In this document: positions 1 through 11,451 of the stretch, piece after piece
How the letters are laid out: every line of letters starts with the position of its first letter
How positions within the stretch are numbered: the stretch's first letter is position 1
Position numbers and translations under genes: made by a program
NCBI GenBank assembly: GCA_009760855.2
Contig: WPIO01000005.1
Coordinates: 12,256,001 to 12,320,000, forward strand
Source of the DNA: Cristatella mucedo
Taxonomy: Eukaryota > Bryozoa > Phylactolaemata > Cristatellidae
Direction: 5' to 3'
DNA: 64,000 nt
The notes under the pieces: model-generated
The model's input: the letters and a program-made list of their open reading frames with translations, nothing else
What the model was told of the DNA's origin: nothing
Databases searched by the model: none

Positions 1-2409
1 TCGTAATGGTGTGGCTCCATCCTATGTAAAGCTTACTTCAAAACTACAACTACTTCGCAAATTCTCTCAGATTCTAAGCAGTTTCGGCCAGACGCCGTTC
101 GCATAGACACGTCTAATCTATTGATACCCTAATCGCGGAAGCTATTTATCGAAGCACTGTGCCTAGCAAGCTCTTGCAGAGCCAACTTTAATAGTTTAGT
201 GACTGCTTTGTCGGGGCTGCTCGCAAAGGTTTAATGCTTAAGATGGCAGCTATTGAGAATGAGCATACATAAAAGTCAATCATGCATTTAACAATCCCAT
301 TACACAAACCGCAAGGTAAAACGTCTAAAAGTCTCTGCCTATCCACGCCCTGTTAGCGTTGACCTTCAACTCAATCGAGCAAATTTTCTCAGTAGTTACC
401 GTGCTTACTTAGCACACATGCAGTGTGCATTTTTTATCATACTACAGGGGCTTTGCTTACAGAGAAGCAGTCCAGTTACCCACAATGGTAAGACGGAATC
501 ACGTGACGACCACAACAAGATCAGTTTAATCGCTTGCAGTATGGCTTCGATATAAAAAAGAATATTTACTAATGACAGGAGAAAAAAGATATGCAGATGC
601 TTTATCTTTGAAAAGACCCGGCCATCTCTCAGGTAACGGTTTTCCTATGGGCTTAAGATGCCTTAGGGCTTGGTGACTTCTAGAATCAAGCTATCATCTC
701 ACGAATCCTCGCTCATAGCAAAAGTTATTAAGCCGCAGATTCAGCTCAGGCACTCTGTTGCAAACAAGATCGCCGAGTTTTTTTACCCCGTTCACGATGC
801 CGTTATTGGCCGTATAGACTGTGCAAAGAAAATCCCGAAGAATTTTTTTATTCCTTAACTAACATTACAGAAATGTAAATGGTTTGCAAATGGCTTGACA
901 AAATTTACAAATCTCTATTAGTTTAAAGGCATCAAGATGCGAGGGGAAGAGAGTTGTGAGAGCGAAGATTTACGTGCTACTTTGCTTTCAGATCTCAAAA
1001 ACATATCGTAATATCGCTACACAGGCCTTTATATTTTGGCGACAAGCTGGAATTTTCAAGTGCACAAGAGCATTTCTAGGCTGAAGAACACATCTATCCT
1101 TAAATATTAAGCAATAGGTGCTGCCGTTGTAAGGGAATCGCTTAGGTAGCTTAAACCTTTAGAAAGCTTGCCTTTCTAAAGCAAGAGGTTAAGCTAGATG
1201 GTGATATTGTTAAAACAGGATTTCAGCAAAAAAAATTCATGGAGTAACCACATTAACTACTACTAGAGTTTTGCTTTTGCTCTGCATAGAAATTACAACG
1301 GTTGCTACCATGACTTATGATCGGTTAACACAAGCCAGATTGTTCAGTACGTACAATCCATACGACCGAGCCGTGGAAAACCCAGTAAGAGTAAAACCTA
1401 CCGAGCGCTTTGAACATGGTCTTTGGTCGACGTGCTGTCCATGCAAGAATTGGGCCGTCGCTTCAATTCAACCGAGTGTGCTTCGGGCTCTCTTCTGAAA
1501 AGATCAGTACGAAAGAATTTGCCTCAAGCGTCCGGCCTCTTCAATCCGGCGATGGCGATAGTCAGACCTAGGTTTGACCTTGAACAGAAATACTTCGTTA
1601 GTATAGCACCCTAAGAGAACAATCTTTATCCGGCACTCTACATGTTCCGAATCGGCCCAGCCCGCGACCCTGCGCAATAAAGGCGAGTACCTGACCCCTG
1701 GGCCAATTCGTTTTGACCTCGATCTGAACCATTTGGCTCCGTTACTGCCTGATCTTATCGTTATATGTGAACATTTCTTCCGCATTTCTTCCACTTCGTA
1801 CTGGGCCTTATTTCAGTTAGGGAACGCAGCCAAAATCAGATCCTGCTTAGGCATGAGTACGACAGATACAATATTTCATGATTTTGTGATTTGGTGTACA
1901 GTTTACCACAATTGCCCTTATTCGCAACACCAGGCCTGTGTCCTTATCGTCTACAATTTCTGCAAAACTCAGCAGCCCGTTTGGTTGGCCGTCAATGGCT
2001 TGCCTGCCAGATCTCATCGCTTCTGCCTAAGACTTCAGCGGCTCACCATTGACGATCTGATTGGCTTCAAGATCTTCTATCTGGCTTCCGTCTTGTTGTG
2101 ACCATGCGACCCTAACTAGTTTGACTAGTTGCACAACGTGTGAAATGGGCATATACCTTAAGCTTGCAATACACAAGCGATAACGACACAGCGCACGATA
2201 CTCTGAAGGCAGTGCTAACACCAACACCTTACTAAAGAAAAACACAACCAATAGCCAGCATACATACGGCTAACAAAGCTGATGACTTCCAACCGAGTCG
2301 TTCACAGGCTTGCAGCAGCTCACGCTCCATGCTAGGACTCACCGACCGACCTGCAGACCGTTACTCTGAGAGGGAGACTGCGGTACGCAAATGCCTTACA
2401 TATAGGCCA
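1..2409. other. No recognised gene; possible LINE scrap at the left edge
   Basis: I recognise no gene in this stretch. The open frames are short and resemble no family I know. Bases 1-130 on + read as a frame containing LNGVAPSY, which resembles the 'LNG.APSYL' segment near the C terminus of L2/CR1-type LINE reverse transcriptases. It may be a decayed LINE fragment cut by the window edge. Nothing else repeats within the window. Confidence 0.35.
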
Positions 2410-2730
2410 GGTCGTGTAGTTTGACGCCCCGACAGAAAGCAAGCGACGGTACGATAGCACCCAAATGTCCAAGAACAATCGTGTATTTGGGCTCGCAGCG
2501 CGACTACTCACGACCGTCCTCTCCTGAGCTGGCGTTCTCACTGCCCCTTCTCTGCAGGCGCCTGACTCATCCTCTATAAAACATAAACTAATCAAACCAC
2601 AACACTCAATAAACCGTATACCAATAAAACCATAAACCCGAGGTAGTGCTATAAGACCACGTGCCCCCTTGTGAAGATCACAATGCCAGCAACAATACAA
2701 GTAAAATCAAGGCACCACATGGCATATAAA

Positions 2731-3458
2731 TGTACCCAGGCTGGGTTCGGTTGGCAGGGACCGGACGGCTATAGTGAGGGTTAGGGTCACCGGCTAGGCC
2801 GGGGTCAGACCTATGCATTGCCGGATGTGTGGTGACGAGAGGTCACCGGGGCTCTTGAGTACGGGAAGTTGGCCAAGTAAGTCGTGGTGTTGGAGGCTCC
2901 CGGTCTCTCAGAGTTATGCACCTGGATTCGTGCAGGCGTGCTCCGGCGATGCTGCCACGCACGGAAGGGAACGAGTACCCAAGGTCCGAGCGGAGCTGGA
3001 TAGCTCGCTCGTTGTTGACTTGTTTTTATTCTGCGTTCCTCATGTTGCGTGTTAGTGACCCCCGTCTGTTGATGACTTTCGGCAGAAGCTTACGACTGTG
3101 GTAGTTGTCGACTCGGACTAGCCAAGCAGTTACTCAGCCAGCCGGGTTTTGGACGGCGTACGCTCGTACTGTTGGACTCGGAGTCGGTACAACGACAGGA
3201 CTGCGGAAGCCGACTGACCCCAACTAACACGTTTGTTCGCGCTGCGTCATCTTGAGCTCCCATAGTGTATAATGTATAGGACCCTCCCTGTAGACTTGTT
3301 TAGTTCCCTGTTGTTGTTGGCGCATGCGCTTTTATAAAGAGGTTTACCCTTACGACCGCTCGTCTTAACCTAGCTCGGCGGCATGGCGAGCGGCAGCGTG
3401 GCCGGAGTATGGCGGGGTTTGGCGGGAAACAGCCTCTGACCCCTGGAACCCGGTTACA
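2731..3458 (+). mobile_element. Solo LTR nested inside the 2415-5011 element
   Basis: This 728-bp segment begins TGTACCC and ends GGTTACA, and a 4-bp duplication TAAA flanks it at 2727-2730 and 3459-3462. It contains a TATAAA box at 3333-3338. Its second copy and any internal coding region are absent, so it reads as a solo LTR left after recombination. It interrupts the interior of the gag-only element and is therefore younger. It shows no clear similarity to the other LTRs in the window. The orientation is inferred from the position of the TATA box. Confidence 0.65.
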
Positions 3459-3786
3459 TAAAGCACCAATCCACTACGACTAGGAATACTACAAGTCTAT
3501 GACACAGTAGCGGCAAACTTTCAAACAGCAAAGGAAAGAGCACTTCACAACACGACAGAGCCGTTGTGGTCCAGCAACTAGCATTACAAATGCTGTCACA
3601 GTCCAGCAACAAACATCAAACGGCTCTCCCTACAGAGAGGGAGGCAGGCTACCTCACAGGCGCTCGAGGCTCGCTGGAGCAGGCCTTTGGCAGCCACCAG
3701 CCTGCCTAGCCACCAGCCTTTTTGCACCGCTCGGCTATTGCTACCAGTCTTTCCCCATAGCCAGGGGTTAGGTCCGTGCCTCCTTC

Positions 3787-4747
3787 CTACACCATACGTT
3801 TTTTAGGCTTCTCTTTATTACCGGTAGTCATAGCCGAGCAAATTTCCGAAGCTGTCGTCTTTCCGACCGCGGCCGCTGTCGGCTTGAGCGTTTGCTTTGC
3901 GGCTTGACGTCTCGTGCGCGTCCTATACCTCACGCTCTTGGCCAGCACCTCGGCCGCGTCCTTAGCGGACGCCTCACCCACTCCCACCGATGCCGCTTCG
4001 TATCCTGCCGCCGTCTCCTCCAGAACCATCAGTGCCGACTTGCTGGCCAAAGGCTCTGACTGGCTCTCCATCAGCGCCTCCCCAGCCACCGCCACCACCA
4101 CTCTAGGCGGACGCCGCCGCCTCTCTGGCGGACGTCGTTGCCTCTCTGGCGGGCGCCGACTCTTCGGCCCGAGCGGGACGCTGCCGCCTCTTCTGTATAC
4201 CTCCGCGTCGCTCGTGGACATGGACGCCACGTCCGCGGGATTTGCCGTCGCGTCTGCCGGCTCTGCCGCCGTTTCTGCGGGCTCTGCCGACGTCTCTGCG
4301 GGCTTTGCCGATGCCGCTGCGTTCTCGGCCCATGGCTCTGTCTTTCCGGCCATCGCCTCACCTATTACCGTCTCACTGCCAGCTGTCGCTGCGGGGAGAA
4401 TCTTTAATGCCCGGCTCAGCTCCAGCGATCTCTGCTTCTGCCGGTCGCTCCTGTCGGCCCCCTTACTCGGATTGGCTTTTACTGAATCAGCGTGAAGCAG
4501 CCACGCTCTACCGGCCGGCTAGATGAATGCTCTTACTAGGGCCTCACGCAGCTTGGCGTATTCGTCCTGCACTGCCAGTGGGAGATTTGAGGGCTCAAGT
4601 GAAGGCCCCGCCTTGCATCGCAAGGAGAAAACGCAAGTGCAACTTACTCGATTCGAAGCGACTTCGCTTGATCTCCCTCTCGAAACTCAGCAGCGAGCCG
4701 ACGAAGTCTCCGAAGCCGTTGAAGCTTTCAAACGCTTCGCAAGACAT
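3787..4747 (-). pseudogene. Decayed gag-like gene of the compact LTR element
   Basis: The gene begins at an ATG 20 bases inside the 5' LTR. Residues 1-50 carry a FNGFGDFVGSLLSFE segment, which resembles the 'F.G.GDF..WL..FE' start of many retrotransposon capsid (gag) proteins. A stop at 4595-4597 and a TAG at 4519-4521, where the second element keeps a Trp codon, break the frame. Downstream an open frame of 243 codons (4518-3787) remains. It is rich in Ala, Pro and Glu with short AEPAE-type repeats, then Arg/Pro-rich, and has a basic C-terminal tail (KEKPKKR). No CCHC zinc knuckle is visible. The same gene, in a similar state of decay, occurs at 17753-18680 on +, where the shared block AKLREALVRAF is well kept. 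Its role, forming the retrotransposon capsid, is inferred from the family resemblance and from its place directly after an LTR. Confidence 0.75.
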
Positions 4748-5016
4748 GTCAAATGCCGAAATAGCTTGCGGTTTGACGCCCCGACAGTAAGCAAACGGCG
4801 GTACGTAAACACTGAAGGTCTGAGAACAACTCTGTATTTGGGCTGGCAGTGAGACGACTCACGACCGTCCTCTCCTGCACCTGCGTCCTCACTGCTCCTT
4901 CTCTGCAGGCCTTGACTCATCCTCCAAAAAACATAAACTAACTAAACCATGGCCCTCAATAAGCCATAAACCAATAAAACCATAAAGCCGAGGCAGTGCC
5001 ATAAGACCACAGGTCG

Positions 5017-5495
5017 TAATTTATACAATAATCTCATTCATAAGCAATCATAAATCGCACTTCTAATAAGCCTCGGCGTAGCTTGGTTATCTCATAAGTG
5101 CCTCTCAGATATCGTTCGGGGGACCAAGCTCATAGTTCGCCACCTCAGTTCAGCTTTTAAGCTTGTAGTACGTAATCCTGGGGCATTCCACTTGCCAGAG
5201 CCGACCAGTCAGCCACTACCAAGCACTGGATGGCTAAGGCTGACTGGCTGACTCTTGGTGGATCAGCTGCAAACTGTCGCTCATACCTGGCGCCAACCGT
5301 GAGCGGCTTGTGCTTGGCGTTCGTCAGGGGTGGCAGGCCGAATTTAAATTTTAAGATTCTGCAAGTTTCCGGAGAGCAATTACTTTTAATTGCATTTTTG
5401 ACCGTTGTCAATGCCAAGCCCGGTGACCACGCCAGGCAAAGGCGTCATGTCGGACGGCATGGAATAAAAATCGGCAGTGGCCAATGTGCATATAT
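5017..5495. other. Unassigned sequence beside the LTR element
   Basis: The segment is moderately GC-rich. A 86-codon - strand frame (5157-5417) runs through it and resembles no family I know. I see no splice signals that would make it an exon. Confidence 0.2.
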
Positions 5496-5499
5496 GCGT

Positions 5500-5580
5500 G
5501 CATTAGATAATAGTGATAATAGTAAAATATTTCTGTAGCACCCCAATAAAATCTCACATCTCTCTAGGGAATCTATACAT
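5500..5580 (-). repeat. LINE family B 3' tail, fragment
   Basis: An AATAGT-type tract is followed by a 'tagcacccc...tctctctagg' segment that matches the reverse-strand 3' end of family B LINEs, as at 59560-59620. It is a short, diverged, tail-only fragment. Confidence 0.4.
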
Positions 5581-5831
5581 GCAGAAAAAGAATAATTTAG
5601 TTTGGGTATTCTTGATATGCTAAGCCTCAACGCCTAACCACTCAAAGGATAGCGAACTGAGTAAAGTTTATGAGTTCCAGGTAGATTTTTCACTACTATT
5701 TTAGCGTTATAATATCAAGAGATGGCATTAAATTAGCAGTCATAGAGTTACAAGATTTATGAGCATGGAAACTGAAGACACAGTCTTGAGAGGATTTGAC
5801 GTTCGTCGGTGGCACATGAAGCTGATCCGAG

Positions 5832-6035
5832 TTATAATAGTAATATTAATAATCATACATTTGAATACCACCCTCAGAAAACTAAATCTCCTTCCAGGCA
5901 CTTTAAATGTGCTGTAAAAAAGCGTGATCAAACTGTTAGAGGTAACGTGCGCAATGTCAACAAGAAAGCATGGTTATGGTGCCGTTCACAGTATCAACAT
6001 GTTAATTTGTTATTGACAGCATGCCCAGTGATGCC
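5832..6035 (-). mobile_element. LINE family B 3' end, truncated
   Basis: The order of AAT-rich tail, 'ccctcagaaaact', 'aggcactttaaatgtgctg' and 'catggttatgg' matches the 3' untranslated end of family B LINEs read on the - strand. No coding part remains. Confidence 0.6.
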
Positions 6036-7805
6036 ATGGCATGCCTCATTAAGAAGTAATTCGAGAGTTAAGATATGAAAACGAGCATTAAGCGACCTAA
6101 AGGTGAGTAGCGAAATTTGTGGAGTTGATGTGCTTCTTGATTGGTAGCCTTTACAGATTAATGAGAAGTAGTGTAAGTGTGGCAGCAGCTACGCTAGCGA
6201 CAGAGTTGTCTAGCCGAGAAGTTTTGTACCGATTGCCATCGTCTTATTACGCTGGCAGAAAGCCCTACGCGCATCGATTCATATCGATATTTTTTCTAGA
6301 AGGGATGTCACAAATGCATCTACCGTCGTAGAATAGTTTCCTTATTACAGCGAATCTGAATTTTTGCAGCGCTACAAAGGTATTGTTAGCAGACAGACTT
6401 GGAGAGCGAACGTAGTCACCAAGGTCCTTTCGAAAGAGGTCTCCTTGTTCAATCCAGGGGGCACTGGAGATGTTAAGGATTTGTATTTCTAATCTATGAA
6501 TAATACTACGTTTTTATATTGTTTGTAATTATGTTTCTTCCTCGTTCAATTTTTTACCATTTAAATGCGAATGTCAGAAATGCACGCCGAAAGAGCTGAG
6601 AGAGTAGCAGATTCTGGAAGACGGATGATCGAAGTACAAGTAAGCCATCAATACTGAAGTCACCATACACTCGCGGTAGTGCTGACTCAGTGGATTAGTT
6701 TGGTCTAAAGCCTGGGCTAAACTTACTTTTAGGTCTGAAGCTTTGATGTAAGTATTTAGCTGTTCTGAAACTACTCGTTCTAGTTTCTTTCATAGAAGTG
6801 GCACTCTTAGACTGGGCGGAAGCTACATAAGTTCTCCATTTCTGCGCCAATTTCTTAATAAGTGGCCACTTTGAAAAATAGTAGGGCATGACCTTCAGAT
6901 AAGGACAATTTTTGAATCACATTTCTGCAGTGTAGCATTAGGTCGAGAAATTTTTGAAATAGAGAAGTAGATATGGGGTTATAGGGCTAGAGGTATCCCT
7001 CTAGGAGATAACCTTCGAGATGAGGGCAGCAGGGATAGGCTTGAAGATGTACATTGAGGTAATCCAACTAGAAACTGAGTTTGGAGATTCCAGGGAAGAT
7101 TTCAATGGACACTTAATTTATCTATGTAATTGCTGAGGAATGCTGCCTACCTAAGTTTCGTTACGGAGATGTTCGATAGTCGACATCTACCCTAGATTAA
7201 ACTTCAGCGGATTCTTTCAGTGGTAATGTTTCTCAGTCTTTCAGTCAAGCAGTACGCCACCCTTCAAAACGGAAATGAACCACATCTCAATTACGAGAGG
7301 ACGGAGCTGCTCCTGGAAAGCGGCCCGCTCTGCTGACCACTTTAGATCTGTCTAAACGGAATTAACATTTCTGAACCTCTAAAATAAGCATCACTGTCAC
7401 GCCCAAAAAATGATCGCGGCCTATTTGAAAACCGACTATACACTGCCGAGCAGCCTGTGTTTCACATCGGAGATGGTACGTCTTGTCTGGAGTACCAAAG
7501 CGAATCTGAGCACCGAACCAGAATCTATTAGGAGCGCAGAGACTCCACCAGAGGCTAGGTGGGTATTGTTTTGGCAATTTTCTGTAGCTTCGATGGCGGA
7601 ATGCCTTTTTGTGCATTCCAGCTCCGGACGATCAGGGAGACCCATTAGCCCCTCCCTACACCCTCAGAGCTAAGGTCAAAGGTAAAATATAACCGCTGAG
7701 AGCCCTCGCGTGCATGGTGCAAATGTATGCGTAGTTGACCTTAGCAAGAACAAGTATGTGTGCACGAGAATGCCAATTCGAAAAGCATAGATATATGCCG
7801 AAATA
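6036..7805. other. No recognised gene
   Basis: Only short open frames occur here, on both strands, and none resembles a known family. An overlapping pair at 7362-7673 is the longest, but its codon content looks non-coding. I see no repeat shared with the rest of the window. Confidence 0.3.
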
Positions 7806-7810
7806 GCGCG

Positions 7811-8760
7811 AGTGGAGCGATAATGTAATGTAATGTATCTCCGTCTGCAACTCCACAAAGCCATAAAGATTATGTGGGTGCTACGCAGGAGAATTTTGTA
7901 TAGCTTACTCACAACCTAAGCGGCTTTCGGTACGCATACGGTAGCCAACAGACTTCGTCTCAGGCAACAAAGAGAAAGAGGGAAGCATAGCAGAGTCAGG
8001 AGAGAGTTGAGGTAGTGAGTATCGTGGAAGTAGTAGCCCAGGACAGTTGAAAATGATGAGCCATAGTCGGCAGCAGGAAAGTAGCTGTCGTTGCGTAAGA
8101 ATTGTGGAAGCGAGTTCCACAGCTTAGGACCTGCAGAGCTAAAGCTTTTGTCGCCAACGGTCTTTAAGCGGAGAAATGGCATATCTAATTTATTATTCAT
8201 ACTGGACCTGGGGTACATGGAGGCTGAAACTGGTGCAGCAGTTCAGATAGGTATGGAGGAGCCAAGCCATGGGGGGCCTTGTGGGTAAGCTTCAGAACTT
8301 TTCTCTGTATCCGTAGAACAACCGGCAGCCATCATAGCTCCCTTAACAAAGGAGACACGTCCTCAAACCTCTGGCAATTGAACACTAGCCTTGCAGCCAT
8401 ATTCATATTCTGCTGCACTGGCCTAGCTGCTTTCTTTGGTAGCCCAGCCAAAAGGGAATTACAATAATCAAGCCGAGACAGAACTAAGGAGCTAGTTAAA
8501 TTGTTTGCAAGCCATCGTTAAAGGCAGCTTATAATCCCAAAGATGGATTGGACGTGATGGCACGTGCTGTAAAGGCATCGTTCTGAATCGCTTTTAAAAT
8601 TGAGGCAGCTGTCGAAAACGACACCTAAATTTTGAGCACGCGATGATGGTCACATAACAGCATAACTTATTAGATGAGCAAAGCCTTCTAATCCAGACAC
8701 ACGCTTAGGGTGTCCTATGAGCAGCAGTTCGGTTGTATCGTCATTTAGTTTCAAGTACCT
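7811..8760 (-). mobile_element. LINE family A, C-terminal reverse transcriptase half
   Basis: Read on the - strand, the frame fragments run from the segment just after the RT catalytic loop (NDDTTELLLIGHP) through SRLDYCNSLLAGLPKKA and LKTVGDKSFSSAGPKLWNSL to the family A 3' tail with a conserved 'cccacataatc'-type block near 7870-7895. Such C-terminal segments are characteristic of L2/CR1-type LINEs. Several stops and frameshifts show that it is dead. It is 5' truncated. Confidence 0.88.
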
Positions 8761-8768
8761 AGCTGAAC

Positions 8769-9312
8769 TGCTGCATCCGTTTCAGCCTGTTCGTGGCCAT
8801 AGGTTCTGTGTGGACAATAAATTAGCTGTTCCATTCCTCCGCTTAAAGACCGTTGGCGATAGAAGCTTTAGCTCTGCAGGCCCTAGACTGTGGAACTTGC
8901 TTCCAATTCTTACGCAACGACAACTACTCTCCTCGGAGACCGTGCATTTAGTTCGTAAGCTCACAAAGCCTGGAACTCTCTCCCGACCTGCGTCAGAACA
9001 TGCCCTGACCTGACCACATTTAAAAGGAACTTAAAAACACACCTATTTAGGGCAGCATTTAGTGGGTCCCTGTGATCCGTCCTTCGTGTGCTTATGCATG
9101 CTGACACTGTGCATGTTGCCACTAACCACCTTTGCAAGCTGACCCTGTGCATGTCACCCCTAACCATATTATTCATTTTGTTTGTTTTTCAAGCATGATA
9201 ATACTCACCATTCAATTGAGTTTCCCTTTGCAGCAAATGTAAAGCGCCTAGAAAGAGATTAAGTTCTCTGAGGGTGCTTTGTCAAGTGCATTATTATTAT
9301 TATTATTATTAT
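8769..9312 (+). mobile_element. Chimeric LINE fragment: family A joined to family B 3' end
   Basis: Bases 8769-8936 code for the family A C-terminal block (AVPFLRLKTVGDRSFSSAG). The sequence then switches to family B at about 8937 (ETVHLVRKLTKPGTLS, equivalent to the 'FGDRAFSSYAPKAWNSL' part). It continues through the whole family B 3' untranslated region to a (TTA)n tail ending near 9312. It lies head to head with the family A copy at 7811-8760, with only 8 bases between them. After the tail, family A sequence does not resume. Confidence 0.8.
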
Positions 9313-9314
9313 AT

Positions 9315-10635
9315 GAAGAGAGACTTCAGTGTCTCCACGTGTGCATGCGCAACTGCTGCATTCTCTTCACCCAGCTTTTCGGCTTGCGTTCTCCCAATGA
9401 GTGATCACATGCCTCCCATTTTATTTCCGTCAATTACAGAAAATGATTACAATAAAATTACAAAGTTCGTGCTATTTATGTTATTTATGCAATTACACGG
9501 CTACATAAATCAGCTGTTACATTTTCTTAAGATTAACTGGACTTGTCTAATAAAGGCTTACCTGTTGTGTACTAAGGGACGTCGTCTTGGCATGTTGGTC
9601 TGCCTCACGCTAGACGGGCGGGATGCATTATGCCATCTATTTTGCTAGGTTTCTATGCCGGATGAATGCGGAGTGTTGATTCCACTCAGGCTCTTTATTA
9701 CGATGTCCTATTCGCTGATAGTCCTTGCTTGTTCATTCGATCTCTCGCTCGATTCTCTCGAGCTATTATGGTACTTACATTTTTAGCAGCTGACAGCTTC
9801 CTCTTCCTCCTTGGACCCAGATAGTGAACGAAGTGCTATCGTCTTTCTAGAGATGTTTTAGTCAACCTGTTGACACTCTCCGAGGAGTCATGGAATGCAC
9901 ACAGAGGCGCCAGCCATAGCCTCAGTGGCTAGCAAGCTTGCAGATCCAGCGACGAACGGACGGCAGTCACGCCACAAGGAGCTCGGCAGCCGCTTGGGTG
10001 GAGCAAAGTTCGACATCGCTAAGGGTCTCGCCGCACGGCCGACTTGGCTCGATCTTGAGCAAAAGGAGCGAACCCGTTATGAGCGATTGCTGCTGCTCAT
10101 TTCGTCGTGCCGCGAAAGTGTACCTTCCCTGTCGCACCGTCAGCACTCAATGAGTCAACGAAGCGGAAGTTGTGATTCGCCGCACCAGGTCGAGGTAGGG
10201 CCCTCGAGGTTAACTCGTCGCGAGTTTGTTACATGAAGCCGTTCTGAGGTTCAACGAACCAGGGCTCGTGGGACGTGGCGGGTACAAACTCGCAAAGATT
10301 GAAGATATCCTGCAGCAGAGACGGTTCACAAAAAGAAGAGCATTGTTGAGTCTCGCCACCGAACTGACACGAGGCACAGTGCTCTGACCTCGCCACTCCT
10401 TCCCATGAGAGCTACGCAGCACATAGACAGCGGCTGATGCAGCTGCAATGGCTGGTGAGGCTGGCTGCAGGCTTAGTAAGACTCTCGGCCTGTTTCACCT
10501 TCTGTGGGCATCTATTCCGACTGTCTCACCAGCCGATCGTCGAAATTGTGTCAACAAATGCACCTATGTCTATTACCTTGGGCTTAAAACACGATTGAAG
10601 TAGCAAGACTGCAAGCCGTTACTGATAAGACTCGG
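9315..10635. other. Unassigned; GC-rich open frames at 9895-10386
   Basis: Two overlapping + frames are the only notable content. One (9895-10236, 113 codons) is rich in Arg and Ser. The other (about 10213-10386) contains EPGLVGRGGYKLAKIEDIL and looks protein-like by eye. I recognise neither. They may be a relic of an unlisted mobile element. The remainder up to 10635 holds nothing that I can name. Confidence 0.25.
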
Positions 10636-10639
10636 CTTA

Positions 10640-10790
10640 AAGTGCAACCGCCACTGCTTAAGCCTTTACCGAATGCGTACCGAAAGCCGCTTAGGCTGTG
10701 AGTGCGCTATACAAAACTCTACTTCGTAACACCCCCATAGTCATTGGGGCTTTTTGGAGTAACAGATGGAGATACATTACATTTACCTTG
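10640..10790 (+). mobile_element. LINE family A 3' end, truncated
   Basis: The 'ccgaaagccgcttaggctgtgagtg' region followed by 'cacccccatagtc' and 'gagatacattaca' matches the end of the last reading frame and the 3' tail of family A. Only the last 150 bases of the element are present. Confidence 0.75.
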
Positions 10791-10794
10791 ACGA

Positions 10795-11451
10795 AGATCT
10801 TGTTAGTTATGGCTGTAAATTAGCTTTTACTTTTTTAATTTTAAAATGGACGGAAAATGATTGTTAGATATGCAGAGAAGTCTTCTGAGTAAAGCTTTTC
10901 ATAACGTGTGGCCATCAAACAAAACACTGCAATTAGGAGAACTCTGTGAATTATCTCCGTCACATGTGCATGCTAAGAACTGAATCGTTGATAATTGGTT
11001 TCACAGTGTAAATCTCTTTCCTGGTATCACGGTTACTCAGCGAAAACAATTGCTCATGTGAGCCAAACCACTCAATATCTAATGAGTTGTCTGTTTGCCT
11101 ACACAGGTAGAAAAGAGTGAGTTACAGATTTCTCAACTGCAATAGATGTCTTCCAAAAGCCTTCCTATGGCTATTCTTGCATTTCTATGCGATAATTCCG
11201 CTAATGAATCAGCGAGGAAAATCCAGTAGAGCCTGTAGCCTGGGGTCTAGTCACTGGCTGAGCCAGAACTTTCATCTGGGGAACAAGACCTATGAAATGC
11301 GTGTACCGAGTGGATAAGACCTGCAAGACACTGTATTCATCTAGGTAAAGCTCTACCAGACATCAATGAAACATCATAGGTCACAATATCAGTGTTTATT
11401 AAGCAAGAACGCAGAGGTCGCTCATCAAGTGGAACTAATACATAATTTCGC
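10795..11451. other. No recognised gene
   Basis: The sequence is AT-rich to average, with no long frame and no similarity to other parts of the window. Confidence 0.3.

Larger units (their letters stand above)
2415..5011 (-). mobile_element. Compact gag-only LTR retrotransposon with target-site duplication
   Basis: Two direct repeats of about 246 bp bound this element: the 5' LTR at 4767-5011 and the 3' LTR at 2415-2661, read on the - strand. The LTRs begin TGTGGTCTTA (CGTGGTCTTA in the 3' copy) and end in CA. A perfect 5-bp target-site duplication, GGTCG, flanks the element at 2410-2414 and 5012-5016. A G-rich polypurine stretch sits just inside the 3' LTR. The inside holds one decayed gag-like gene (3787-4747) and no sign of protease, reverse transcriptase, RNase H or integrase. 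Without the solo LTR nested at 2731-3458, the element would be about 1.87 kb. It is probably non-autonomous and was mobilised by an unseen relative. Established background: 5-bp duplications are typical of LTR-retrotransposon integrases. The family assignment (Ty3/gypsy-like) is an inference from the gag. Confidence 0.88.

Noticed and set aside
3787-4353. Alanine-rich open frame that could be read as a host gene
   Set aside because: It lies between two LTRs with a target-site duplication and matches the interior of a second such element.
7811-8936. Twin-priming (5' inversion) of a single LINE insertion
   Set aside because: The inverted part contains its own complete 3' tail, which a 5'-inverted segment would lack. 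Two separate insertions fit better.
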